The notes below the pieces were generated by a model, which saw only the letters and a program-made list of their open reading frames with translations, ran no database searches and was not told the origin of the DNA. Below, piece by piece: positions 22,780 to 33,124 of a DNA stretch of 62,000 nucleotides. The DNA comes from Zygnema cylindricum. Its lineage: Eukaryota; Streptophyta; Zygnematophyceae; Zygnematales; Zygnemataceae. A program made the translations under genes and the position numbers. The DNA is taken from contig JBBHKE010002507.1 of NCBI GenBank assembly GCA_037447655.1, forward strand, positions 1-62,000, read 5' to 3'. Every line of letters begins with the position of its first letter. Position 1 is the first letter of the stretch.

Positions 22780-25399
22780 GGAAGAACATAAAAAACTTGA
22801 AAATTGCTACAACTGTAACAATGATTTTGAACAAAAGCGAAACTTCTAAAAAACACAAATAGGATGTGGAAGTTCTTCAATTGTTTGATTTAATTGACTC
22901 TTATAAATCATTGGTCTCGTTTTTCACTCAGAGCAATTTACAAAATCTTTCAATGTTTAAGAGTATTTAATAGTGTTGTGTATCGACAAAAAAATTATCG
23001 TGATAACACCGATATTGATAGTTATCGGTAATCGAACGGTTAAAGGTCTCAATATATCGGTCCGAGACCAACAAAATCTTTATCGACAACAACTTAAGAA
23101 AGATATACTACACATACAATAGTACTTTATAACATATTGTATTATATTATTGACTTTGCATAGCGTGGCATGCCACGTATAGGAATCTGTTACGTATTCT
23201 GTTTAACTAAAGTTTATTATCGATAGCGCAACACATAAACATTGCCAAATTGATAGCGCAACACATAAACATTGCCAAATTTAAAACAACAGTTTATAGT
23301 TTTAAGGGTAACATTTAATTAGAAAAAAAATGGGGTTCGTTACTAGACGCCGTACGTTTTCGTACAGTGTCGTACATAGCCGTACCCTAAGAAATTTGTT
23401 TCCAAACGAAACATCGTTACTGAGAAGCTGTCGGGAAGCTCCAATGATGTAGGCATAATTCTTGACCGTTTTATGTTTCACTTTTAGAGATCCGCGAAAA
23501 AATCGCGCACATCATCCAGTGGCTCATAACTCTCCCCGCGAAGAGAGTTGGGGGCCACTAGATGATTGCCATTCATTACCATTGGTACACATGAAAAAAC
23601 AAAATAATATCTACTTTGAACAAGTGAACACATGCCTGCACGTCGTACAGGCCATGTGCCGCCTGCCACGCTGAATGCAAGCCAAGTTGAAAATATCCTC
23701 GCACGCTCCGTTTGACATCCACCCACATTCAAAGTTTGCCGCGACCTTCAACGTTTGCCTTTTCTTTTTGCAATTCCGTTTCAAAATTTAGATTTCTATT
23801 TTAAAAATCAAAATCTGGCCAAAAACTTTATGCACAAATTTTTAACTACCCCTGATTGTACAAATATTTCGTACAGATATTCGTTTGTAGATTTTTTGAA
23901 GATTTTTAGAATTTGGACTCTAACCTATATGGCGCCAATCATAATTGATGAAGGTTTGTTACTGGCCTGACATAATGGAGCGGACTTACAGTAAATGCTG
24001 TCTGTAGACTTATGCGTAAATTTACTGCGACCGCCTAATAGAATGTTACCCTACAACTATAGTACCGAAACGAAAAAAATAAATTAGATTGTAAATTTGT
24101 AAAATCAAACTTTTTCCAAAACTAGACGAACAGACGGACAGAGCAGACGAACAAATAGCCCGGACTGCCGCCATTTACTGCCACCATTTTTTGGAAATTG
24201 AAAAGGACATTTTGGAAAGGTATGGTAGCGTGGATCCAAAGTAAAACCTCTTTAAATTAGAAATAATCAAGCAAATATTGCGATCTTTTCCCGAAATGGG
24301 GAGGAAAGAGGACTGAGGCGTGTTTGGGGAATAACCCGTACAATTGAGTGTACGGGTCATATATTCAACTGTAATGTCCGTAGAGTTATTGTCGATAGTT
24401 GTCGATATCGGTGTTATCGCCGATAAACAACCGATGTTATCGATTGTTTATCGGCCATAACATTAATATCGATATATCGTGCTAATATATTGATTTTCGC
24501 CAACCCGAAAAAATTCCAATATCGGTTATCGAGTCCTTGCCATATACAACACTAGTATTTACGATATCTTAAATGAGATAAGATTTATCGCTGAAATAAA
24601 AAATAGATTGATACTTTTTGCTTATATCCACAAGACCCATCCTACCGAACTTTTACAATTTTTGGAAAAGATGTTAAGAAGCTACCTTAAAGTTGGAAAA
24701 ATTCAAATAACCAACTTTACAGTTGGTTGTGTTTAAACGATCGTCTATCCATAACCATTATAAAATATGAAAAACATCTTACAATGATGGTGAAAAAAAA
24801 TTCCCCACCGATTCTCCAAACTTGCAAAAGTTGAAAGAACTTTTTATGAAATTTTCACTACCGGAGTGGGACCTTCACGAGTATCATATAACCGCGGCTC
24901 TCTTAGATCCCTAAAATAAACATAAACTTAAGATAATAATAGTATCAAAAATTAAAATTGAAAGCGGGAGGGTTAAACTTTAAGAAATCGCAAATGACTT
25001 CCGTGATGATACTTGTTCTCAACATATAACAATCAAATGAAAACATCGAAAAATATAGACTGTTTCCACAATCTTTTTCTTAAGAGCGATGACGAAAACG
25101 AGGTTATTATTACCATCGACAAAAAAACGCTCGTTAATGATAAATTGAAACGCTACTTTGTTTTAAAATTAGCTAGCGATGAAAGTTTAAACTTTAACAT
25201 ACTCGAGTGGTGGAAAAAAAAAATAAGTGCACGTGTGAAAGATGGAGGATATCCTATTCTAACTTGTGTCGCTAGATCTGTTCTAGCTATTCGGGCTTCT
25301 GGCTCTATAACTGAATGCAATTTTTTGGATGTCGGGAACACGATCACAGAAAAGATGAGCTCACATGCGGCTTCAATTTTTCGTGATCTTTTGTGTTAG
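22780..25399 (+). pseudogene. hAT transposase remnant, copy 2 (split by a nested element)
   Basis: The two halves, 22780-22970 and 24555-25399, encode pieces in the order of the copy 3 transposase. The first resembles the VTTILNK to SLVTFF region. The last 128 codons (25013-25399) are open and hold the hAT C-terminal dimerisation domain, with YPILTCVARSVLAIRASG followed by CNFLDVGNTITEKMSS. The N-terminal BED finger and first catalytic Asp are absent. Stops and frameshifts occur in the middle, so it is inactive. Confidence 0.8.
22971..24554. mobile_element. Non-autonomous hAT-type element, second copy (1584 bp)
   Basis: The ends are TAGTGTTGTGTATCGAC and the inverse ATATACAACACTA, as in the element at 10901-12527. 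The flanks are GTATTTAA (22963-22970) and GTATTTAC (24555-24562), an 8-bp duplication with one change. The intact site GTAAATAC is present in the related hAT copy 3 at 29374-29381 (reverse strand), which confirms the insertion point. Subterminal regions are rich in ATCGATAT-like repeats. Inside are a 30-bp direct repeat (about 23222-23281) and a hairpin around CTCCCCGCGAAGAGAG (about 23516-23566). No transposase. Confidence 0.88.
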
Positions 25400-25990
25400 A
25401 TAAAACGAATATCTTTAAAACACATTTTTTTTTTGATTTTTGTTTTTTTTTGTTTTTTTTAGTATTAGTTAAAAGGATTTTTTTTTAATTTGAAAATTTT
25501 GTTGTATTTCAAATTTTTTGTAGTGTTTTTTTTTAAAAAAAAAACCAAAATGCTTATTTTTTAAAACGTAGCATTTATACCAAATTTATATTTATAGAAT
25601 TGGTGTAATTTTCAAGTTTAAGCTTGAAAATTTGTATAATAGAGTCGAATATAGGATGAGGATTTTTTTGTTGTGATTTGTTTATTTCTTTATGTTTTAT
25701 GACATAAGAATTTTTGTTGTTTGTCGCTTATCATAATGTGTTTTTTGCTTATTGATTTTTCATGTGAAAAACTAAGATGTTTTTTTTAAGCATACATAAT
25801 GAAAATTTTTTCTTTTTTTACATGATTCATAACATAGCATAGTGGTCGACAGAAAAACCGTCAAAAAAATGTAGTAAAAAATTTAGATATGCGAGAGTAC
25901 AAATATTAATCTAAGAGTTATACGCAAAATTAGGAAAAAAACTCAAAAGACAAAATCGCAAAAAGAAGAGGTACACGAACGATGTACCAC

Positions 25991-26171
25991 TACACTGCTC
26001 ACCGTTATTAGTGTTAATAAGTCGTTACTATTTATAGTCAAAAATCACAAAATAGAGTTAACAACGTTATTTGAAGATGTGGACTACAACCTGCCACCTC
26101 TTTTTGCATTTTACTAATTATTATTTCGCATTAACATTAAATCTTTAGCGCTTATAACAATGAGCGGTGTA
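25991..26171. mobile_element. MITE passenger inside hAT copy 2
   Basis: TA-flanked segment beginning CACTGCTCACCGTTATTAG and ending TTATAACAATGAGCGGTG. It is the inverted-orientation relative of 13430-13621, in keeping with the opposite orientation of the host element. It lies about 190 bp from the hAT terminus, as in copy 1. Confidence 0.7.
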
Positions 26172-26768
26172 GTTTTGTACTTATTCAGGTACGGGCCGGT
26201 AGTTGTTGGATATCGAGTTTCGGTTAACTTTTGTTTTTGTAAACGAGTATCGCATAACGGTTAACAATTTTGGAGGGTGACATAACCAGGTCGGATATCG
26301 GGTGTTCAGATTTTGATATATATTTTTTGTTTTTTTCTAAAATTCTGACTTTTGCGACCTCTACCCGTGAGAGGGTTCAGAATTCGGTTTTTAGAAAAAT
26401 AAATGTGTACGGTTTTAACTTAAAAATATCACGAAAGTTGTTGGCCCGATAATATCGTGTAATTTGTTCATTATGTCTGAATCGGAGGTTGCAAAAGTCA
26501 AAATTTTACATAACCGAAATCAACCGTTTTTTTTTCAAAATCTGAGTAACCGACGCCCGACCGCGTTAAGCACGCTCCAAAATTGTTAAACGTTAACCGA
26601 CCGGCGTTTATGTAAATAAAAGTTAACTGAAACTCAATTTTTCACGACTAACCGTGTCGACCCGTAACCAAAAAAAATACAAAATTAACTAATGTACAAC
26701 GTATAAATAAGCCAATAATTAGGATTTGTCGTTTTCTCTGAGATTTGCGAAATGAATAGTGTTTACTA

Positions 26769-27224
26769 CATAGTTCAAAAATAGGTGACCGTACGCCCAT
26801 ACAATATGCCTATTGTATGCAAAACATACAAAATGGCCTTAAGACCCATATTGTATTGGCCGCAAAATGAAATAAAATAGTAACAGGGTTGAGTTGCGCA
26901 TGGATCTATAGAGAATTAAACGGCATGTCTAAATTTGATAAAAAATTGGACAAAAAAATATTTTTCTGTGAGTTTTGAGCGACTTTTAATTTATACCGTC
27001 ACATTCGGATGATCTGACGGTCGTTGATGAAAGTAACGATCTAAGAATATAACATGAAAAGCCCACAACACAACTTACGATAGGACTATCGTCATATTCG
27101 GACGATCGGACGGTCGCTGATGAAAGTAGCGATTTGAGAAGATCACATGGAAAGCTCGTAACACAACTTACGCTAAAGGCGGCGTACAAAAGGCCTACCA
27201 AAAAACGCCTACTTTTGAACTATG
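26769..27224. mobile_element. Small non-autonomous hAT-type element, 456 bp
   Basis: The ends are CATAGTTCAAAAATAGGTG and CGCCTACTTTTGAACTATG, flanked by exact 8-bp copies of GTTTACTA (26761-26768 and 27225-27232). The interior holds a tandem duplication of about 110 bp, around GACGGTCGTTGATGAAAGTA and GACGGTCGCTGATGAAAGTA. Non-coding. It is a sister of 31230-31803. Confidence 0.88.
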
Positions 27225-27697
27225 GTTTACTACCGTATAAGATTTGCGACGCTTTGTCGCGATCCCTAACATTTGCAAAATGAATAGCGTTACTAGAGTA
27301 CCATGTCAGATTTGCGAAGCTAATCATGATGTCACGTACTTCCACGATACCAAAGAGTACAAATTATTATGATGTTTTCACTACGCGGTTTGTAAAAACG
27401 CATTCTGTCAAAACGTACAGTTTCACGTCATTATGACGTTTGCACTACGCGGTTTTTGAAAATGCAGTTACATCATAACGGCATGTATTAAATTATTTTT
27501 TGTACTTTTTTTGTTAATACGGTACAGTTTTGTACGTTAGCCACAATATTTAAAACGACACTTAACGCTGATTAAAATAGTACCTTGAATAATGTAAAGA
27601 AAAATTTAAAGTTATTAACTCTTTTTAAGGTTTTTGGGTCAAAATTCGTGGTGACGGAATTAGCGTTAATAATGCTAATTACGATTTGCCGTGTAGT

Positions 27698-27850
27698 GTA
27701 AATGGAAAATTATGATTAATAATACTATTTAATGCAAGGAGACGTGAGAGGTTATAGTCCACGTATTTAAATAATGTTGTTAACTATATTTTGTGATTTT
27801 CGGCTATAATTAGTAGCAACTTATAAATACTAATAACAATGGGTGGTGTA
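27698..27850. mobile_element. MITE fragment inside hAT copy 3
   Basis: It shares the interior of 13430-13621, including TTATAGTCCACGTATTTAAA, and the right end CTAATAACAATGGGTGGTG before TA. The left end is not clear, because another MITE end (ATTACGATTTGCCGTG before TA, about 27694) abuts it. Confidence 0.55.
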
Positions 27851-28589
27851 GTGGTACATCTCCCTTTGCAAAAAAACAGCTCGTGTAACTTTTCTTTTTA
27901 CTATTTTGTCTTTTTGCAATCTCTTTTCACGAATTATTTTTTTCCTCGACAGTCACCTCCTTGAAGAGATTTGTTACTAATTTTGCGTGTAACTGTTAGA
28001 TTAATGCTTAAACCCTTATATTAATATTTATTCTCTCGCAAATCTTATTTTTTCACCAACATTTTTGGACGGTTTTTCTTTCGACTACGATACTATGTTA
28101 TGAATTATGCAAAAATGGTAAAGTTTTAATTATGTATGTTTAAAAAAAATCATAGTTTTCACATAGAAAATCAATTAACAAAAAACACATTGTGATGAGA
28201 AAAAAAAACAAAAAATATTTTGTTGTATCAAATATAGAAATAAACAAATAACAACCTCGTTCTATTTTCCACTCTATTGTAGACATTCTCAACCTCAAAC
28301 TTAAAACTACAAAAAATCTATAAATATAAATTTGGTATACATACGACGCTTTGGTAATTCGATAAAAATAAGCATTTCGGTTTAAAAAAAAAACAAAATA
28401 ACACTATAAATTTTTTGAAATACAGCAAAAATTTCAAAGGAAAAAAAAACAAAATAAATAATGCTAAAAAAATAACAATAGTTAGAAAACAAAACCAAAT
28501 AAAAAACTATGCATTTAAAAGATCTCGGTTAGATTTAACACACTAAAGATCACTAACAGTTGAAGCTGCAAGTGAGCTTGTCTTCTTTT

Positions 28590-30635
28590 TTATCGTGTTT
28601 TCCAGCATCCGAAAAATTGCATTCGGACATGGAGCTAGAAGCCCAAATAGCTAGAATAGATCTAGTAACACCGCCTAGAATAGGAAATCCTCCATCTTTC
28701 GCACGTACACTTTTTTTTTCCACCATTCAATTATGTTAAAGTTTAATCTTTTTTATTGGTTAATTTTAAATAAAAATAACGTTTCATTTCGTTGTTAATG
28801 AGCGTGTTTTTGTTGGTGTAATAAAAACCTCATTTTAGTTATCGCTCTCACCAAACAAATTGTGGAAACCGTCTTTACTTTGCGATGTTTTCGTTTTTTT
28901 GTGATACGTTGAGGACTACCGAAATCAACGTCATCACCGAGGTCGTTTCCCAGTTCTCGAAGTTTGACCCTTGCGCTTTCAATTTCGGTTTTCGATACCC
29001 CAATTATTTCAAAATTTTTTTTTCGAGGATCTAAGAGAGCCGCGACAATACGATACTCATGAAGGCCCCATTTCGGTAGTGCAAATTTCACAAAAAATTG
29101 TTTCAATTTTTGCAAGTTTAGGGAATCGGCAGGGTATTCTTTTTCATCGTCATTGTAAGATGTTTTTATTATCTTATAATGGTTATGGAAAGACGATAGT
29201 TCAAACAAAACCAAATGTAAAGTTTGTTTTTTGAATTTTTCCAACTTTGTGGCCGCTTCTTGAAACCTTTCCAAAAATGGTATAAGTTCGGTAAGGTGAG
29301 TCTTATCAATACAAGCAAAAAGTATCAATTTGTTTTTTGCTTGAGCGATTGGTCCCATCTCATTGAATGCATCGTAAATACTCTTAAGCATTCGGAGCAA
29401 ATAATTCCACCGCGTTGCAGTTTTTTGTTTTAAAGTGTTTTTCAAAAGATTTTGTAAATTACTATGTTTGAAAAACGTGACCAATGATTTACACGAGTCA
29501 ATTAGATAAAAAAATTCAGGAACTTCCACATCGTATTTGCCTTTTTTGGAAGTTCCGATTTTATTCAAGATCGTTGTCACAATTGTTGCAAGGTATCCAA
29601 CAGTCACGACACCCAGAGATGAAAATTGGACTTTTCAAAATTGGTGAAACAATTTTTGAAAGTTGTTAAAACATTTTCCGCTGTGTGTTTTTCCTCCAGA
29701 AAATGATCAAATTGAAGCGTCCGTAAATGAAGTTGAAATTCTTTGTCAATAAAATGAGCGGTTGTTGACATGAATGAGGTTCTTTTTATTGTCTCGGTCC
29801 AGAGATCGGTCGTGAATGCAACAAAAATATTGTTATCAATATTTTCTCTAAGTTTTGGGATGATCAAACTACGAATATCTTTCGTATAAAGTATAATGTA
29901 TTTTTTTACACTATTGATGGACGGGAGTAGTCGGTCGATGTTAACACTTTTGTTGGACGAAACACCAACATCAAACAATGCTTCACAAAATGCTTAAAAG
30001 CCTTGGGAAAAAAAAAACAATATGAAAATATCATACAATTACTAACCATGATTAATAAATAAGGTTTCTACCGAAATGATTTTTTTTTTATGGAAAGACA
30101 AATAAAAAATAACATCATGAGAAACAAAGCTCAAATATATAAAGTTATGAACAAAACAAGTTATAATGACATATACACTAAAGCCATCTTAAATAGAATT
30201 TAAAATAAATCATACCTGAACCGTCGACTATCAAAAATGGTCGAAGGTCCTCACAACACATCAACGCCACCATTTTCGCAATTTTGTTTTGGTCACTCGT
30301 TTTCGCCTCCGTTTTTGAAAGAAACTTACGAAGAAGTCCTCTTGAATCATCCATGTGGCTAAATATAAACATGTGTGAGTATTGATTGTTGAAGTACTGT
30401 TTGTTGACTTGCATTGATAAACTATGAAACATGTATTACAAGCCACAAAACCTGCCCCCTTTACCATGTATTTGTTTGATGTTTTAACTTCATAGACATG
30501 CTCAATTTATTTCCAAAAACTTGAAGTGGCCCTGCTTTCTTTCACTAGGTAATACTGAGCAATTTCACCATTTTTTGATTTTCGAAGTTCGTTTTGGATT
30601 GTAGTTTTAAGGGAAGCGAGGATGTTTTTCTCCAT
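28590..30635 (-). pseudogene. hAT transposase, copy 3 (best preserved but broken)
   Basis: The minus strand reads in order: a start at about 30635; a BED-type zinc finger with VACNTC followed by a spaced THTC (about 30370-30560); a region with NKIAKMVALM and DLRPFLIVDG; the first catalytic block FVAFTTDLWTE (frame 29978-29604); TATRWNYLLRMLKSIYD and HEYRIVAALLDPRKK (frame 29607-28795, 270 codons); and a C-terminal dimerisation block near 28570-28700. A stop interrupts the N-terminus and frameshifts separate the later parts, so no full enzyme is made. An intron could explain one break. The order is that of hAT (hobo/Ac/Tam3) transposases. Confidence 0.85.
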
Positions 30636-30962
30636 TTTAGTGTATGACTAAGTTTTGTTTGAATTGTGGTTTAGTTTCTCTAACTTAAATAGCAATTCAA
30701 TTTATCGATTTATTGTTGGACACATGTGAGTACATCAATAATTAGGACTAGTCGTGGGAAATTGACGTAATAGTTTTATTTTCACTGATTTATTAACCAA
30801 TTATTACTACATGCCGCATGACATTAACATAATAATATGATATATTTGTGGAAGCACGGTATAAAATGCATAATTAGCACTTTGCAATAATGTATGACGT
30901 ATGAATTAGCCAATAATTACGATTTGTGGCGTTCCCTAAGATTTGCGAAATGAATAGTGTAT

Positions 30963-31164
30963 TGCACCTTCAATCGTTATTAACGTATAAAAATTATTTG
31001 TGTAAAGAAATAAATAGCGTCATTCATTCTAATTTAGTGTCAGGAGACGTGGCAGATTATGGTCCACGTCCTTAAATAGTGTAATTTATTATATTTAAGG
31101 TATCAATGTCAAAATTTCAGGGTGCCGATATATCGTACATAAGGCTAATAACGATTCACGGTGT
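30963..31164. mobile_element. Stowaway-like MITE (202 bp)
   Basis: The ends CACCTTCAATCGTTATTA and TAATAACGATTCACGGTG are inverted repeats, with TA on the right and a changed base on the left. It is nearly collinear with the copy at 41798-42000, sharing GTGTAATTTATTATATTT. It lies within hAT copy 3. Confidence 0.8.
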
Positions 31165-31229
31165 ACCGTGTCAGATTTGTGACGCTTTGTCGCGTTCCCT
31201 AAGATTTGCGAAATGAATAGCGTTATTAC

Positions 31230-31803
31230 CATAGTTCAAAAGTAGGTGACAGTACACCCATACTATATTCCTATTGTACGTAAATTTTACAATACTACCT
31301 TAAGACCCATATTGTATTGGCCGCAAAATGAAATAAAATAGTAACAGGGTTGAGTTGCACATGGTTCGATAGAGAATTAAACGTCATGTCTAAATTTGAA
31401 AAAAAAAACGGACAATTTTTTTTTTCTGTGAGTTTTGAGCGACTTTTTATTTAAACCGTCAGATTTGGACGATCTGACGATCGTTGATGAAAGTAACGAT
31501 CTAAGAAGATCACATGAAAAGCCCACAACACAACTTACGACCGGACTATCGTCAGATTCGTCCGCGGGTTTTTTTTTTTCCCGGTTTTTTTTCAGGCGCA
31601 ATGTCATCCTACGCCGTGTCAGTTCGCTAAAAAATTTCGTTCGGCAGCGTGCGCTGTACTATGAGCATACGTCATATTCGTACGCTCGTACAGGGGTGTG
31701 CACAGGATACACACATACAGTATGCCTACGTTGCGCGAGTTTTGTGCCAAGCTTTGTGCGCCTACCAAAGGCCTACCATAAAAACGCCTACCTTTGAACT
31801 ATG
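31230..31803. mobile_element. Small non-autonomous hAT-type element, 574 bp
   Basis: The ends are CATAGTTCAAAAGTAGGTG and CGCCTACCTTTGAACTATG, flanked by exact 8-bp copies of GTTATTAC (31222-31229 and 31804-31811). It shares its interior with 26769-27224 but diverges in the middle, with one GACGATCGTTGATGAAAGTA unit and extra sequence from about 31560. Confidence 0.88.
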
Positions 31804-32283
31804 GTTATTACAGTACCGTGTCAGATTTGCGACGCTAATCATGATGTCACGTACTTCCACGTTTCCAAAGAGTACAAAGTACAAGAATGTTGGATTTTAG
31901 GGACAGTTCAAAATTTTTACTTTTTTGGTTTTTTGGTTCACCGACCGTAACCGACTTTTTTTTTTCTTGGTGAATCAACCGACCGTAACCGCCCGACCCC
32001 CAAAATTTGGCAACCGAATCCGTTCCGGATCCAGCGCGGGCGGTCGGTTAACGGTCGGTCACGGTTTCGGTTGACCGTTTGCGACCTCTGATCTGAATGT
32101 CGTCCTGATAAGTTCCTTACCGATATATCCCCTCGATATATTGATTATCGGGTAGGTTAATAAAAAGTACATATCGATAAATGTTCAGAGGCCACCAATA
32201 CACAATAATAGTACTATGATGTACTTACTGTACTGTAAAGTACTGAAAAGTACCACTGTAGATTACGGTACACGGCAATGCAC

Positions 32284-32827
32284 TACACCGCCAATCGCTA
32301 TTAGCGTTGTGTACGCTAATCCCGTCCCGCTTTTTTTTTGATTTATTCTCAAATAGCGTTGTTTATTCTATTTTTTTCTTTATTCTATTTAGGGTTATAT
32401 TCAGTACGTTGTCTCTTAAATAGAGTGGTGTACGGTCAGTGTCAGACCGTACATAAATGTACCTTTTTAAGTTAAAAATTACAATAAATTAGTTTTAGTA
32501 ACCGCGGACGCATGAGAATGTGCGTTCTAAAAAGGAAAAAAAACCAGGTCGTAAAAAATCCCGCTCGCACATATTCGTCCGACAGCCGCGTTTCGACCGT
32601 GTGAATGTACGATTTGTGTACGATTTGTCAGATTTTGTACGAAGACCTATATTAGTGTAAGCATGTTTGCGACCGACATTTTTTTTTTCAAAGATCCAAA
32701 TTACCATAACCAAACAATTAGAATGTATGATTTTTTCCAAAATTTTCAAATTCTTAAATAGCGTACACCACGGTAATTATTTGTATACGCTAATGAAACC
32801 TACACGCTAATAGCGATTGGTGGTGTA
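32284..32827. mobile_element. MITE of 544 bp, intact relative of the nested MITE at 10880
   Basis: TA-flanked, with inverted ends CACCGCCAATCGCTATTAGC and GCTAATAGCGATTGGTGGTG. The interior matches 12663-12910, including a TTTGTCAGATTTTGTA stretch. It lies about 300 bp upstream of the methyltransferase start codon. Non-coding. Confidence 0.85.
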
Positions 32828-33124
32828 CAGTACTGTATAGTACTATACCGTAGACGTGTGAGATTTTTGAAGGCGGAGTGGTCAAAGAGTCGACCATCGA
32901 AAAAACGGGGAAAATACAGTAGAAACAGACTGAAGTTTTCTCTATAGCGGCAAAAATTCTGGAGTGTCGTTTTATTGTCTGTTCGGTAGAAGTTGCGACA
33001 TTCCCGGAACAAGTTGATTACAGGGAGGGCTGTTTAGATTCGAGAGGGAGGATTGTATTCTCCTCTACTCCTTAGTGTCCTCCAATACCGAAGAATAGAG
33101 GGGAAAGGGAGGCTAGTCTTAAAT

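Larger units (their letters stand above)
22563..26362 (+). mobile_element. hAT transposon, copy 2 (internally deleted, with nested element)
   Basis: The left end (about 22563, AGAGGACGCATGG followed by GTAACCGACCGCCCG) matches the inverted right end of copy 3. The right end, GACTTTTGCGACCTCTA near 26362, matches the left ends of copies 1 and 3. No convincing 8-bp flank duplication was seen. The transposase is on the plus strand but lacks its N-terminal half: the left terminal region passes directly into the middle of the gene. The element at 22971-24554 is inserted in it. Confidence 0.65.
26483..32087 (-). mobile_element. hAT transposon, copy 3 (largest, with transposase remnant)
   Basis: The left end CGGAGGTTGCAAAAGTC and right end ACCGTTTGCGACCTCTG are inverted relatives of each other. 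The flanks GTCTGAAT on the left and ATCTGAAT on the right agree at seven of eight bases. Subterminal regions carry several CGGTCGGTTA/ACCGACCGTAACC repeats, as is usual for transposase binding in hAT elements. The element contains a transposase remnant (minus strand), two copies of a smaller non-autonomous hAT element and MITEs. It lies head to head with copy 2, which explains the inverted repeats at about 26176-26362 and 26485-26697. Confidence 0.75.

Noticed and set aside
26176-26697. Separate fold-back element with inverted arms of about 190 bp
   Set aside because: The arms are the facing ends of hAT copies 2 and 3, which lie in opposite orientation, so no extra element is needed.
33053-33124. 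N-terminal extension of the methyltransferase
   Set aside because: The open frame upstream contains no ATG (it opens at TTG). The first ATG is at 33125.
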